A DNA stretch of 64,000 nt from Gnetum montanum (lineage: Eukaryota; Streptophyta; Gnetopsida; Gnetales; Gnetaceae): NCBI GenBank assembly GCA_015680685.1, contig MNCI01006084.1, forward strand, positions 245,842 to 309,841, written 5' to 3'. Made by a program: the position numbers and the translations under genes. The notes beneath the pieces are model-generated. The model made no database searches. It saw nothing but the letters and a program-made list of their open reading frames with translations, and had not been told where the DNA came from. Positions 33,971 to 47,094 of this stretch are shown here, piece after piece (within the stretch, counting starts at the first letter, position 1; each line of letters opens with the position of its first letter).

Positions 33971-36002
33971 GATAACCACCCTCAATATTTCAGATCTCCT
34001 CTTTTCAATTAAGTCATGGAGGAGATGGACATCCATGCTAACTATATAAGTGACTCCTTAGTTTTTCCTCTTTTTTTTACATGTTTTTGTTTTATACCTT
34101 GTTATTTTTACAACTTTTTGTTTTACACATTCTTTTTCTTACATCTTTTTGTTTTCTACATTATTAATTTTTAAATTTTTTTACAACATTTTTAGTATGC
34201 TTTATTTTTCTTAAATATTTTATAATTTATTATATTTTTTCCTTTATTTGGATATGATTTCTTATCATGTTTTAATAATAACATGCTTTATCGCTAGCTA
34301 GGTACAGTGTAGTTTGATTGATGTGGGCATGTGCTATCTAGTTATTTGATTGTAGGTGTCTAGATGCTCGCTTTGAACTTTGTTACAGATAATTAGAACA
34401 TGGTATCTTTTTCATAAAATAGGTAATGAGTCCACAACATCCACCCATCCACGAACTATATGGTTTTTCTTGTTCTAGGAATGCGCAGTTCCTTTTTCAT
34501 TACTAAGACTTTAATGAACTTATGACCTTGGTAGTTTTCAGATTTGGAAAGGATTCAAAGGTTTGAATAGGGTGTGACCTCAAGTGGATTCGATACTCTT
34601 TTTGCCTTTCTGCTTACTTGGGTACATGTGTGTTTTCATGGATTTCTTACCATTTTGTGTCGACCAATAACAAGTAGTTGAATAAGTCTTTACATGGTAT
34701 GGTTCCCATATAAAAAATAAACAAACAAACAAACATGATGGGAATTCAAAGCATATCACTTAGAAAAAATAAAAAAGCTATAAGCATTGGTTATGAGACT
34801 AGAAAGACATGTTACCCATGCTTGAAGGTCCCCTTTAACTAAGGCCCTTAATTACTTCTTCTTGCTTCTCTTTATTTCTTTAATAAGGAATGGTGGTTTT
34901 TCTATGGGAGCATTCTTGTGTCTCAAGGGATCAAAATGGTCTTGGAATGATGATGCAATGTCACTAAACATGGTGGGTTTTGGTATAGACTAAGGATGGA
35001 TTTTATAGGTCATTTAACCACATACATCATAAGGGACTTCATGTGACCTTAATCAAGAACTTCATTCCACTCTCTCTATCCTCCATCTATGCTTTCCATG
35101 TCTCACCTCACTACTAGTTTCATGTTCTTGTTTGATCTCTTAGTTTGATGTTTCCAAATTTCTTAGCTACTTTCTTTCAAGTTTTTGTACTTAACTTTCT
35201 ATAACCATTAATCATTCATGGCGTTCACAGACCCCTCGATTTGAACTTATGTAAGGGAAATAAAGGGCATGTGTTTGCTTTGGGGAGGACCTAGTTGCAT
35301 ATCTTTTGGTTGGGCTAGTTAAGTTCTTTATCTTTAGACATTCTCACAATCAAATCCTTTTGCATGTCCCATCAATAACATCCAATTGTGTGCATCTTCC
35401 CAATGTCTTTAATTGAAATCCTCTTTTTATTGTTATGAATTCTTAAACCCTCTTCAAGAATTTCATCACATTTTGACTTTTTTGAATTTAATAATGGACT
35501 ACTTATTCATTTCACCCTATTCTTTAGTTTTTCTACTAACACTATTAACAAAATCAATACACCATAATCATAACCTAGCCAAGTATAACCACTGACGAGA
35601 CAAGATACTTCAAAGCTATATGTTACACATTGTATACTAATTCATGATTTTTTTGTGATTGCAGTGGAAATCATGGACTAGACATGGAACTATCTTCATC
35701 AAGGATGATGCAGCAGCACCATGTGATGAGGACCATTCATGATCATTGGATCTTCTCCCTCACTGTTCAACTAACAAAGGAGTTGGATGTTAATTTTGTT
35801 TAAAGTGTTCAATTCTATTCTCATGAACACCCAATTTTATAAAAGATTGCATATTCATACACTCAAGCACTTTGAATTTGTTTGTTCCATCTAACTCACT
35901 TTGTATGTCCATCAATAATTCCATACCTACCCAATATTTTATAAGAAACTTATTCCTCCTTTTGTTTAATTGGGAATTAGTTTTCATTCAATCATGAGGG
36001 TA
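33971..36002 (+). other. RLG-2 non-coding block, integrase to 3' LTR
   Basis: T-rich low-complexity sequence at 34040-34260 is followed by the family block (GAAAGACATGTTACCCATGC near 34802). It lacks the extra ORF found in RLG-1 and RLG-4. A purine tract (CATGAGGGTA, 35993-36002) ends it at the 3' LTR. I see no gene. Confidence 0.6.
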
Positions 36003-36869
36003 TGATGAATCATGTTTATGTATGCTTCAATATCAGATATGCAATATCAGATATTCAATATTGGATCCTAAGACACAATGTTGAATATCTGATATCACAG
36101 GGTATGTGCTAGCCTATAAATATAGCACTTGGGCACAAAATTTCAATATAATTTTTTGTCATAGCATAGCAAAGCTCTTGAAATTTGTTTTCTCTAAAGT
36201 TAGAATATTTTCCAAAGTGCTCGTGGTAGAAGTCATTGAGTGTATAGATCTTTATTTAAGCATTGTTGTACCTAAGCACGATAGTGTGTGAAAAAATAAA
36301 GATGAGCTTTTTTATCAAACCCTATAGCACCTTGACTAGCTTAAATATTTTATTTACAAATTTAATGTTTCATGCAATTTCCTTTAATGCTTTCAAGTAA
36401 TTAATCTAAATTAAGCTAATTAGATTCAATATCAATCAATTAATTAAGCACATAAGTACAACTACTTCAAGCATGCGTATGGCTCTTGGTAACCCTACCA
36501 ACACTTAACGTCTAGTAATCTAGCAATGTTATACATGTTTAGGATGTGCACAAAAAGTGGGATTAGATACTTATGTTAGGATAGTTAGTTATTGATCAAC
36601 AATTAGATTAATTTTAATTGATTATAAATTATATTTCAACATGTTCTTAATCATAGAAAAATAAAAAATAAAATAAAAAATAATAAAAATCATATGCCTC
36701 AATTATAGTTAACCATACAATTAAGCTCCACAAGTATAGTTGAGAAGACAATGATTATCACGATAAGATTTAATGTCTTGGAACCAGTGTACTTAAGAAG
36801 TTCGACCAAATCATGTGTGAATGCTTATGATTCATATGGTTGGGCGTAGGGGTACCTCACTACTCATCA
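36003..36869 (+). repeat. RLG-2 3' LTR (867 bp)
   Basis: TGATGAATCATG to TACTCATCA, with TATAAATA at 36115-36122. It pairs with the 5' LTR at 19707-20568. Confidence 0.9.
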
Positions 36870-36874
36870 ATTAC

Positions 36875-37280
36875 TAATGTTAATTAAGTAATTAATAATA
36901 TTAATCATAAACATGTGAGTATGCCCACTTTAAGCATAAAATGTTAACACCTAGTAATCTTAGTAGTGGATATTTGGTACATCTAGTAATAGCCAATTGG
37001 TAACCCACTAGTGTTAACATTAGTTCAAGATGTGTACATCAATTGGAGATGGTTACTTCATGTTAGGATAATTAGTTACTAGATTAGTTGATTAGTTAGA
37101 TAATTAATTATAAAACCTCTATTTAATCATCTAGCCATTAGGAGAAAAATATATTAAGAATAATTCCAAAAATATACATCATATTCCTTAACCACACTTA
37201 ACCATACACACCAATAAAATACAATTGTAAGTTATCTGGGTAACTAGGTCTATAAAATTCAACCAGAATGCCAGTGAACA
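36875..37280 (+). repeat. Split LTR, 3' half
   Basis: It continues the LTR begun at 19281 and is collinear with the 3' halves of the RLG-2 LTRs: TTAGGATAATTAGTTA near 37063, AATTATAAAACCTCTATT, CCACACTTAACCATACACACC and finally TCTATAAAATTCAACC. The two halves total about 832 bp, close to the usual 862, so only the last few dozen bases are missing where RLG-4 starts at 37281. Confidence 0.65.
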
Positions 37281-38148
37281 TGATGAGCAATGAGGTATCC
37301 TTATGCCTAACTATAAGAATCACTAAGGCATTCACACGTGATCCAGTTGAATTTCATGGATTCCTAGTATTCTTGTACATAGGATTCAATCTAGAAGATA
37401 AGTTTAATCATAGAACAATCGTTGTCTTCCCAAATACACTTGTGAGGCTTACTTGTATGGTTAAGTGTAATTAAGACACATGATTTTTATTATTTTATAT
37501 TTTTTTCACCTAAGGTTGGTAATAGATTGAGAATAAATTAATTAACTAGTTAAACTAATTTAATTACTAATTAATAAGTAACTATCCTAACATAAGAATT
37601 TGGTCTTACTTTTTGTACACATTTTGAACATGTACAACACTGCTACGTGACCAAGTGTTAAGCACTACTAGGATTACCAAGTGTTATACGTATGCTTGAA
37701 GTGTACATATGTATGCTAGTCTATTTAGCTTAATTAATTACTTAAATTCTTAATAATCTTAGCTTAATTAATCACTTAATTGATGAAAATAATGAATGCA
37801 TAAATAAATCATTAAGTTAGTCAAAGTGCTACAAGGTTTATCAAAAAGATCATCTTTATTGCAATGCTTAGGTACAATAGTGCTCGAATAAAGATCTGTA
37901 CATTCCTTGACTCCTGCTGTAAGCACTTAGAAAATTATTTTCTTACAAAAACAAATTGCAAGAGTTCCTCTAGCAACTAAAATTCTAACTCCCCATTAAT
38001 AGGGCTAGGGTATTGTATTTATAAACCTACTATTGTGTCATGTTGATAGGTACATGTCAACATTGGAAATCCTACATCAACAGGATTTTGACGATGGGTT
38101 TGCATTGATAGCATCTTGTTGATGCACTCGACTGAAGTCTCTTCATCA
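37281..38148 (-). repeat. RLG-4 3' LTR (868 bp)
   Basis: On + it runs TGATGAGCAATG to TCTCTTCATCA. TATAAATA on the reverse strand is at 38016-38023. The polypurine tract CATGGGGGTA (reverse) is at 38149-38158. The start on + aligns with the RLG-3 LTR start (TGATGAGTGGCAAGG). Confidence 0.85.
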
Positions 38149-39470
38149 TACCCCCATGATTGAATGAAAACAAATCCTCAAGTTCCTTAGAAAATTGGAA
38201 AGATATGGGATTATTAATTAATACATGACAAAACAAAACTAACATAATAAAAGAAAACTAAGTGCCAGGGTGTATGGATTGTCATTGATTACAAAATTAT
38301 GGTGTTAATGACATAAAATTAAATACCAAAACATGATTGAAGAAAATTGGACAACAAATTCTTTGATGGCATGAAGACGGTTGAAAAGATTAGATGGTTT
38401 AAGGAAATGGAGGTTCCTAAGGTTTCAAAGGACCTTCTTCCACTTTGGATGCATGTAGTGATTAAGGCAATTATGGTTGTCCAATTACAACTACTACTTT
38501 TTGGTTGATGGTGAAAGGCATTTAATAATGCCTTCATCTTCTCCTCCTTACTTCGCGGATGATTCATAGTCCATGTGGCATTACCAATGTGGGCTGGAAT
38601 AGCGATATCCCACAAATATGACATTATTAGGAACAACTCCTTAACATGGAAAAACTAGGTAGCAAATTGCTTGCATTCAATATCGAATGCTCTAAATGCA
38701 TTCTATAGCTTCTAGTAGTCATTCATCCTCTTGGCTAGGTTCTTAATACTTGATCTTTGATTAGTGAACTTCACCTTGAGAACCTTAAGTTCTAGGTTTG
38801 CCACTGCAAGCTTCTACTTGGTGTCCTTGTGATGCTTGAACTTTGCCTTGTACAACAAGTACGAGTTGGCTACTTGTTTTTCCATTTTGAACTACGGTCA
38901 TCCAATAGTTAGTATATTCGAATTTTCATATTGGATATTGGCAAGCTCAATGTATTCTATCATCTCCTCAATCTGTAACCCCTTCATGCAGATCTCCACT
39001 TTTTTGTAGGCATATATCCCATTAATGAAGGTTTCCAAATCTCTCTTCCTTGCTCGAGTTGTTAAAGTGTCTCATTTACTTTTTCCTTCACCAACTAGAT
39101 GTGTTTTTTATTAACTTCTTTTTCTAAACTGACCTAATCTCTGTAGTGATTTTTGACTCTCTTAAATTTGAGAGCCTTTGATTTCTAGGCAGCTACTTGA
39201 ATTGTAGTCATTTGGCAAAGAGCACGGACCTCCTCCATGAAGAGGTTTTTTTTTTCTACTACCAATCTTCTTAGCTCAGTGTTCACTCTAGTCCTACTAT
39301 TGATGGATGAAATTTACCATCTACTATTTTTGTGCATTAACATTTTGCAAGCGATGATTCTCTGCGGTCAATTGTACATTCTCCTGGCAAGTCTAATCCA
39401 AGGCCTTCTAAATTTTATGTTGAGTGGTCTTTTCCAAGGATTGATATAACACTGCCATTTCCATCACACC

Positions 39471-41121
39471 TGAAACACCACAAAATTCTAAGCTCAGTAC
39501 TTCTCCAACAAGAATCGAGCTAAGTCATGACGCTCCCCAGCATGATCGAAGCTTGAGGACCCCACAAATAGCTTCAAGTAGAGTCGAACTCAACGAGAAG
39601 CGGTTCCCTGGAACTCGCAGATGACCACGTCGACATCTGGCACCAAACATGGCAACTTCGGAGCTCAAGATGCTTGGTTTTCACTAAGTATGCAGCGTAC
39701 ACGCCTCACATGTACGACCAGCACTGACGTGTACACCCAGCATGGGATTCCAAAGACGGCATGGAAACGGCATTATAGAGCAAGATTTGGTACAACGCAT
39801 CAACTCACAGAAGCAGAGAAATTATTAGGTGACATCACGGGCTCTAGAAAGTCAAATTTTGGTCTCGACATTGTGCACTTTGGAGTTCATACGCTGAGCA
39901 TGTACATCCTGCATGCTTAGCGTATACGCTCAGCATATACGAACATCCTATATGCCCAGTGTATATGAACATCCTGCGCGCCCAGTGTATATGAACATCT
40001 TGCACGCCCAGCGTATACGCCCCAACATATACAAACATCCTATATGCCCAGCGTACGCGAACATCCTGCACGCCCAGCATATACGAACATCTTGCACGCC
40101 CAGCGTATACGCCCCAACATATACGAACATCCTATACGCCCAGCGTATGCGAACATCCTGCACATCCAGCGTATACGCCCAGTATATACAGTCTGTACGC
40201 CAAGTGTGTGGCACAACGTATACCAATCAAAGCTCCCCAGAACCATGTCATATCAAGGCCAACCAAGCTGAACATCCACAGGCAACATTCTCATGGCATC
40301 TGAATTCAAATCCGAGGGCTGAATGACTTCTTTTGTTTTAGTTAACTCTGTACACCGATTTCATATGCCTAGCGTGTATACGCTGGCGTACAATAGTATA
40401 CACTGGCGTACAGCACGCTGTAAACTTATCCAATTTCATTCTTTCGCACTTGGTCAACGTGCCACATGTCACCCGACCTGAGAGTCCAGCACTCCGCAGC
40501 CAATCATTCCCTCTCAAATCCGAGTCTAACATCTAAACCTATATAAAAACCCCGATTTTTGACCAGATTCGGGTTGGGAAAAATTGGAGGCATCTTGGCA
40601 AAAATATGGGCAACCCACACTGAGAAAATCCAGAATCCTACATCCTATACGCTAAACTTGGACCCTGCATGCTGAGCATATATCCTCTACGTTGTGCCTG
40701 CAATTTGAGCCAGCACGCTGTTACACCCTTGCATTCACTGGGGCTCTTCGTCCGCCTTGTGTCAGATTCACAACTGTGTCTAGACCGGTGCATTTTAATT
40801 TTTATTATCCAATAGTATTGCTGCATTTTCAGCCAAGATTTTTCACAGTTTTTGTTCATTATTGTATGCTTATCGTTTACATTCTTATACGTTTACGCTC
40901 AGTTTTACATTAGTTACGCCGTTTACATATAACCCAGAGTACGATATATCGGTATACGCTCCGGGAAATCCTTGTCTGATCCACGTACGGACCACTCGAT
41001 GTACTTTGCCTTCATTAATTCTAGCTTGCCCTCAAGCGAAGGTAGGGTCTTCTGTGCTTGTCCGGGGATCTCTTGGTTTCAGTTTCATTCCAGCCAGAGA
41101 CCGACGATTTCGAACAGTATA
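39471..41121 (+). mobile_element. Solo LTR (about 1.65 kb) inserted in RLG-4
   Basis: It begins TGAAACACC, like the reverse-strand start of the RLG-5 LTR, and ends around GAACAGTATAACA. ACACC flanks it on both sides (39466-39470 and 41122-41126). If ACACC is the target duplication, the LTR ends in TATA rather than CA; ending at 41124 gives a CA end but no duplication. A TATA box (TATAAAAA) is at 40542-40549. It is much richer in CpG and TACGC words than its surroundings, and has no internal region. An array of short repeats lies at 39886-40200. Confidence 0.65.
39886..40200. repeat. Minisatellite inside the solo LTR
   Basis: About ten imperfect units of 26-34 bp combine GCCCAGCGTATACG and AACATCCTGCAC. 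A higher-order repeat adds CGCCCCAACATATACGAA. Overlapping open frames on both strands (up to 137 aa, Arg/Tyr/Ala/His-rich) are products of the repeat. No unique spacers separate the units. Confidence 0.8.
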
Positions 41122-43049
41122 ACACCCTCAACCCCTTTCAATCTTATGTGAAGCTATTCAAAAGCTTCATCCTTTATTAGTTCTAGTTTGAGGAATGCAA
41201 GGTCAATAATCTAGGCTCTTAGTTTGACAACCTCCACAACGAAGTGTTCATTTAGCTCTTTGGTTATTTCAAGTTGTCCCTCCAAAATGATGTTCTTGCC
41301 CCTTGCTTCCAACAACTCCTAATGAGTTGTAGTTATGTTGGTCGAAAGATTAAAGATATCCAAAATTAGTTGCCTAATTCCCACTAGTTGGTCTAGCAAC
41401 TATTCATGTTGTGCCACGCTCAACTTGTCGCTTACTATTCCTGTGGACATCTACACATCTTTAAGTGTAGAGACATCTACACATATTTAAGTGCAAAGAC
41501 ATCTAGTACAAATTCCACATGTGCACTTAGAGTTTCAGAAATTCTATCAACAACCACCTCCACTATTGTCTCCTATCCCTGGTGTTCCATCATGAAAACC
41601 ATTGTACCCTCACTCTCCTCCGAGTGCACTAAAAAAGTAGTGGCTTTCCTAGAAATTTCTGCTATTGTGATAAGGATATTGTTACCTCTTAAGTACTAGG
41701 ATTCAATCTTGTAGGCAATTGCATTCTTTAGGCCAAAAAGATTAGTCCACCCCCTCCATATGGATAACTATTTGAGCCACTTCATGCATGTGACTCATCG
41801 CTAGTTAATACATAAATGGATCACTACCACTTGAACAACCTTGTCACTCTTACTCACTCAAGAGCCATTCTTAGAATTTTTGCAACCATTGAGAAGTTGC
41901 AACGATATCCGATATTGTTTGTTGAGTGGGTGATGGAGGTAGTGGTTGCTGCTCTTCTTCTTTGATGACTTTTGTAGAGACTTTATCCTTCATCATCTCT
42001 ATCCAATTAGTGGATGAAGCATGTCAGAGATCATTGCTTGTATAATGGGTTATCCCTCTACTCTAGCCTAATTTTCTGATGAGGCATGAAAAGGGGAGTG
42101 CCTTCCTTATATGTTCATTTTTCTTGAAGTGCTTTTCTATCTTAAGATAGATTAGTTTTAAGGTTGACAAGGAATCTATTACTTAGAGCAGCACATGCAC
42201 GAGTAGAGAAGGTAATGATCTTGCTTGGCCTCATCATTGAATTAAGTTGAAAAGCTATAATATTATAGTACATTTTCTCTATCGACGTGAGTGCATCATA
42301 CTCCTTACGGTCAATACCATAACACCATTGTAACCATTCTTTCTTAATGCTAGGATCTACCTATATTGGAAACTCAGTGAGATTCATCCCATTTTCCAAC
42401 AACCCAAATGTCTCTAAAATGAATTACACCAAGTAGAACACTAAAATTTCTGTAATCTTGATTGTTGAACCATCTTTCCTATTATTATAGAATAAGAATG
42501 TCTCTTCCATGTACAACTCCTTGCTGGAAGTGATGATGGGCCATATGGGAGAGGTCTTTAGATGATCTTGTACTTCTTGAGATGCTTGCTCCAAGAAAGA
42601 GCCAAAATTTAACTCTTTGAGCACTATTTTCTAAACCTCCTTTGATTTGATCTACCTAAGGTAGCCTTTTGTCAAGGGTACCTCAAGGTTTTCTTGAGGG
42701 GCTAGTGCCTCATCTTGGTGGGATTGCTCTATCACTATTACTTGTTCTAGTATCAGATAAACAAGTTCCACTTTGGACTCCTCCCTAAGAGGTCCCATAG
42801 CATGGATTGTTGCTTGTTCTTCTTGGGCCTATTCTTTGCCCCTTCCCATTCATGTTCATTTGTCTCATGGTTGTGATGGACCTCCTTCTTATGTGTGCTT
42901 CCCCTTTGGTGCCATATGTGATCACAACACATCCAAGGATTAGTATATATAATGTGTAACTTATAATGTTTTGATACTTCATCTTGTTAGTTAGTTACAC
43001 TTAGGCTAAGGTTGGACCATGGTAGATTGGTCATTTTATTAATTTTTAA

Positions 43050-44935
43050 GTTCATAGCATTACTGGAGCTAATTGAAAGAGTTTAACTTTTGTAATTTGA
43101 TTTTTTCATGTTCATTTCTTTGTTAAACCTCTGTGGGAGTTAGAGCATTTGGAAAAAATTTCTATCAAAAAATTTAGGTTTGTGGCCCCCATGACTAAGA
43201 GCTTACCTCCAGTAGCTACAAGATTGAAGAGAAGAGTGATTTGGACAAACAATTAGGAAGATATGGCTTCTGGAAGATTCTAGGCTCTAAAAACTATAAA
43301 AATTCCTTTGGCATTTGAATGTAAATGTGAAAAATTCAAAGTGTGGATGCATATATATGCTATTTTTATGCTGCATCAATGGGGTCTCGTATACAAGGTC
43401 TTGTATATGTAGGGGATCCATTAATAGGTACTCATTTACAAAGGGTGTAAGAAACATTTTTCAACTTGAATTTCTCATAAAATACATAAAATTTTCTAAT
43501 GAAAGTGGGATCCATGGAGTCCTAGAAAAGCCAAGAACTTGATGGAATCATCAAAGAGGATCTTTGAAAGCTATAAAATTGAAAAATTGGGTGGAGAATA
43601 TGTTCATTGAAGAAATTTCCTTAAGGAACACATAGTTGAATGCATCAAATGGGCTGCACGAAGGTTTGGATTGTGGGAACATGTAAGGATGAGGTACTTA
43701 ACTAACCCAACTAAGAGTGGGTCCTCCCCATAGCAAGAACATGCCCTTTTTGCCCTTGCATAACCATAACCTAAGGAGTCCATGGGCCCCATAGGTAATT
43801 AATGATTATGAAAGGTAAGGACCAAAACTTGGAAGAATCTACCTAAGAATTTAGGCACATCAAACCAAGACATCGAATATGGACATGGACACAGGTAGTG
43901 AGGTAAGTCATGGAAAGCATAGATGGATGAGAGAGAAAGTGGAATGGCATTTCTAATTAAGATCACATGAAGTCCCTCATGGATTTTGTGGTTAAATGAC
44001 TTGATAAGATCCATCCTTAGTCTAGATTAAAACCAATCATGTTCAGTGACTTCGCATCACCACTCTAAGATTGGTCCATCCCCTTGAGACACAAGAGTGC
44101 TCCCACAGAACAAACACCATTCCTTATACAAAAGAAAAGAGAAGAAAGAAGTGAGGAAGGACCTTAGTTAGAGGGGACCTTCAAGCATAGGTAACATGTC
44201 TTTCTAGTCCTATGACTAGTGCTTGTAGCCCATTATTCTATCCAAGGAATGTACTTTGAATTCCCATCATTTTTCATTTTTTGGGGATGAGAACCACACC
44301 ATGTAAAGACTTATTTAACGTTTTGTTATTGGTTGATACATAACAGTAAGAAATCCATGAAAAGACTCATGCACCCAAGTAAGTAGAAGAGTATAGAGAG
44401 TATTGAGTCCCCTTGAAGACACACCCTGTTCAAACCCTTGAATCCTTTCCTAGTTTGGAAACTACCAAGGTGACAAATTTGTTAAAGTTTTACTTAATGA
44501 AAAGGGATCTCATACTTCCAAAACAAGGAAAATCATAGAGTTTGTGGATGGGTGGAGTCATGGACTCATTTCTTGTTCCATGAAAAAGAAACCATGTCTT
44601 AGTTATCAGTACCAAAATTCAAAAATAGAAACTAGACATTAGTAATAAAAAATAATAAGTACAAAGCACCATTAATAACAACAATAACACCACTATTTCC
44701 TATTAGCACAAAGCACTTTTATTAGCAAAAATTTTAGAAAATCACACTTAAAACAAAGAAAATTATATAAGAAAGTGTAAAACATTCAAGAAAAATCAAA
44801 AGTACCAACAATGGTGTAAAAAAAAAAATTATGTAAAATAGAAATATGTATAAAAAAAAAAGATGTAACATAAACAAAGTGTAAAAAAAATAGAAAAGCT
44901 GAGGAGTCACATAAATGGTTAACATGGATGGCCAT
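43050..44935 (-). other. RLG-4 non-coding block
   Basis: It is collinear with the RLG-2, RLG-3 and RLG-1 blocks on their own strands (GGACCTTCAAGCATAGGTAA and CATGTCTTTCTAGTCC near 44170-44205). It contains A/T homopolymers near 44815-44890 and no convincing gene. Confidence 0.55.
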
Positions 44936-44939
44936 CTCC

Positions 44940-46150
44940 CCCACAATTGAATTGGAAGGAGGAGATTTGAGATATTGAGCGAGGTTGCCCATTCGATAAG
45001 GTGTTGCTTCCATTAGATTGCTTGGGCTCATGAAAAGGTTTGACTTGTTTTGTGTTGACCAACTACTTTTTTTTGGGCTCTTAGGTTTGTAGATCAACAT
45101 GGTCCCAGAAGGAAAAGTTTCATCAATTATATAAGGCCCCTCCCACAATGTTTGAAATTTTGTTCGTTGTGGAACATGTGTGGGGTTTTAGTAGAGGACC
45201 TCATCTCCAAGTTAAAATTTTACTTTCCTTATCCTAAGGTTATGGCATTGTTTATTGAATGCTTTACACACTTCATTCAAAGACAGGGCCACTAATCAAC
45301 TTTCATCTAGCATGTTAAGGTTGATTAATTGTTCTGTTTGTGCTAGACTTAGGTGAAGATCTAGGTCACAAGCTATTGAAAGTGTATGGAGCTTGAATTG
45401 AATAGGAAGTGTTAGTAGTTTTCCATACACTAGCTCATAAGAAGAGTAGCTTATAGGGAGTTTCCATGTTGAGTGGTAGGCCCATAGGGCATCCTTGAGT
45501 TTTGTGCTCTAATCTCTCCTATATTTGCTAACAGTTCTCATTAAGATATTTGTAATCTCCCTATTAGTAACCTCTTCTTAACCTTTATCCTTAGGGTGGT
45601 AGGGCGTTGTTAATTTATGTTCAACCCCCAAGCGTTGCATGAGCTTGCAAAAAGTGGTGCTTGTAAAATGGGTTTCATTGTTAGAAATCAGTGCACGTGG
45701 CACCCCCAAGTTATTTATAATGTGTTGAAAAAATCAAGTAGTAGTGGATGATGTACAATCGATGACAACTACTACTTCTACCCATTGTGTGTAGTGGTCA
45801 ATGGTGACAATAATGTATGCCTTTCCATTAGAGATGGATGTGATAGGATCCATGAAGTCTATGCCCCATATGTTAAAGGGTTCTAGTGGTGTGATCCATT
45901 GTTGAGGTTCCTCCATTCATGTAGTCATCCCACCATCTCGTTGACAACATTCACAAGATCAAAAAAATTGGTGGGCATCCCTAAAGATTATTGGCTAATA
46001 GTACTCTACCATTAAGATTTTAATGACCATGTGCCTCCCTACATAGTGGCTTCCACAAGGGCCCTCATGAGTATCTTGGAGAATGCATAGTTAATTAGTA
46101 TCCGGGACATACCAATGAACTAGGTCATCAACACACATCCTATAAAGATG
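44940..46150 (-). pseudogene. RLG-4 integrase pseudogene
   Basis: Reading on the reverse strand: THEGPCGSHYVG near 46060 (zinc His residues), the Cys pair near 45950, then PLEPFNIWGIDFMDPITS and KAYIIVTIDHYTQWVEV in the frame 45916-45734. ALISNNETHFTSTTF follows near 45690, with the second catalytic Asp as Asn. The C-terminal segment WEGPYIIDETFPSGTMLIY is at 45148 onward. Frames are interrupted by TAG stops and small shifts. Confidence 0.75.
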
Positions 46151-46399
46151 TCCATTAATTTTCATGAAGTGCTTGGCCTGATAAAGAAACTATTGTTTCT
46201 TCCTATAATCCAGATATTGTGGCATACCCTAAGTAAAAAAATAAGTAAGAATGTCATCATACCATTTTGGTTATGTGATCACTTGATCATTAATTGCTTT
46301 GGTAAAGAAGAGTTCATTAGGAAATTTCTTAGAGAGTGGGCTCTCCTCCTCTTTAGTATCCCATCTTAATTGAGAGAGATGGTCAGTGACCACATTCAC

Positions 46400-46870
46400 A
46401 GTCCCCTTTCAATCTACCATCATAAGATCGAGTTCCTACAAAATCACCAACCACCATTTGACATGGGGGCTCACCATTGGCTTGTTCATTAGGAAGCAAT
46501 TATCATTATGGTTAGTGTGCACAAACACTTTGTCCCCAAGCACATAGTGTCTAAACTTTTCCAAAGTGTACACCACTGCCATTAGTTCTTTCTCCATTGT
46601 GATGTAATTGAGCTATGCACCCACAATCCTTTAGCTTGTGCAGTGGATGTAATATGGACATTTTTTATCATCCAACTGCATCAACACAGCTCCCAAGGCA
46701 TAATTTGATGCATTTGTTATGATATAAAATCGTCTAAACTAGTCTAGTTCTCATAGAATTGGAGTTTCTATGAGTTTCTCATTTAGTTGTTGGAATGCAT
46801 TTTCACATTCCTTGTTCAAGAAAATGGAGTATCTTTCTTTGTTAGCTCAACTTGGAAAATATCTCTATGA
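46400..46870 (-). pseudogene. RLG-4 RNase H pseudogene
   Basis: This segment lies between RT and integrase. Reverse-strand remnants include QMHQIMPWELC-type and LDTMCLGTKCLCTL-type fragments, collinear with the RNase H of RLG-2 in other frames. It is heavily shifted. Confidence 0.55.
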
Positions 46871-47094
46871 ATTGTCAATAGTAACTAGTGTGCCCAAGGA
46901 ATGACCAGACATCTTTAACTATTTCTAGTTGATGGGTTATTCCTTGGATCACCCTTGTCTTTTCAAGGTCTACCTTGATCCCTACTTGTGAGATTCTATC
47001 CCCCAAGACTACGCCCTCTTGGACCATTAGATGGATCATTTGCCAATTGAGCCACAAGTTTGTCTCCACATATCTTTTTAATACTTACTCAAGG
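46871..47094 (-). pseudogene. RLG-4 RT, C-terminal part (left of RLG-5)
   Basis: The reverse frame 47069-46875 gives METNLWLNW, then EGVVLGDRISQVGIKVDLEK and VWSFLGHTSYY, the end of a Ty3/gypsy RT. Just upstream, VLKRYVETNLWL joins in frame to the RT segment at 63782-64000 when RLG-5 and one duplicated CAAGG are removed. Confidence 0.8.

Larger units (their letters stand above)
19707..36869 (+). mobile_element. RLG-2: Athila-type Ty3/gypsy element, split by RLG-3
   Basis: It has LTRs at 19707-20568 and 36003-36869, both TGATGA...CTCATCA, with flanking 5-mers ATTAT (19702-19706) and ATTAC (36870-36874). The tRNA-Asp-type primer site is at 20570-20587. RLG-3 plus its duplication occupies 20821-27956, so RLG-2 itself is about 10.0 kb. 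The order is LTR, gag, protease, RT, RNase H, integrase, non-coding block, polypurine tract, LTR. It lacks the extra downstream ORF of RLG-1. Its integrase is the most complete of the Athila-type copies here, but stops occur throughout. Confidence 0.9.
38300..42900 (-). pseudogene. RLG-4 extra ORF downstream of pol, decayed and split
   Basis: This is homologous to the RLG-1 ORF at 10690-13208. The N-terminal match is ELNFGSFLEQASQEVQDHL (42624-42424 frame), followed by YMEETFLFYNN, which aligns with YLEETYQFWNN-like sequence of RLG-1. The C-terminal match lies in the frame 38636-38319 (SYLWDIAIPAHIGNATW against the RLG-1 PCPWDVPAPFYISQQAW). The middle is Lys/Glu/Leu-rich and compatible with a coiled coil. 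A solo LTR interrupts it at 39471-41121. I cannot assign a function. Confidence 0.5.

Noticed and set aside
38319-38636. 105-aa reverse frame as an independent gene
   Set aside because: It aligns with the C-terminal end of the RLG-1 extra ORF, so it is part of RLG-4.
39886-40200. Regular repeats resembling a CRISPR array
   Set aside because: Units are contiguous, vary in length and sequence, and have no unique spacers or cas genes; it is a minisatellite in a plant LTR.
39844-40326. Overlapping open frames on both strands (up to 137 aa) over the solo LTR repeats
   Set aside because: They exist because the repeat lacks stops in several frames; composition follows the repeat and no domain is visible.
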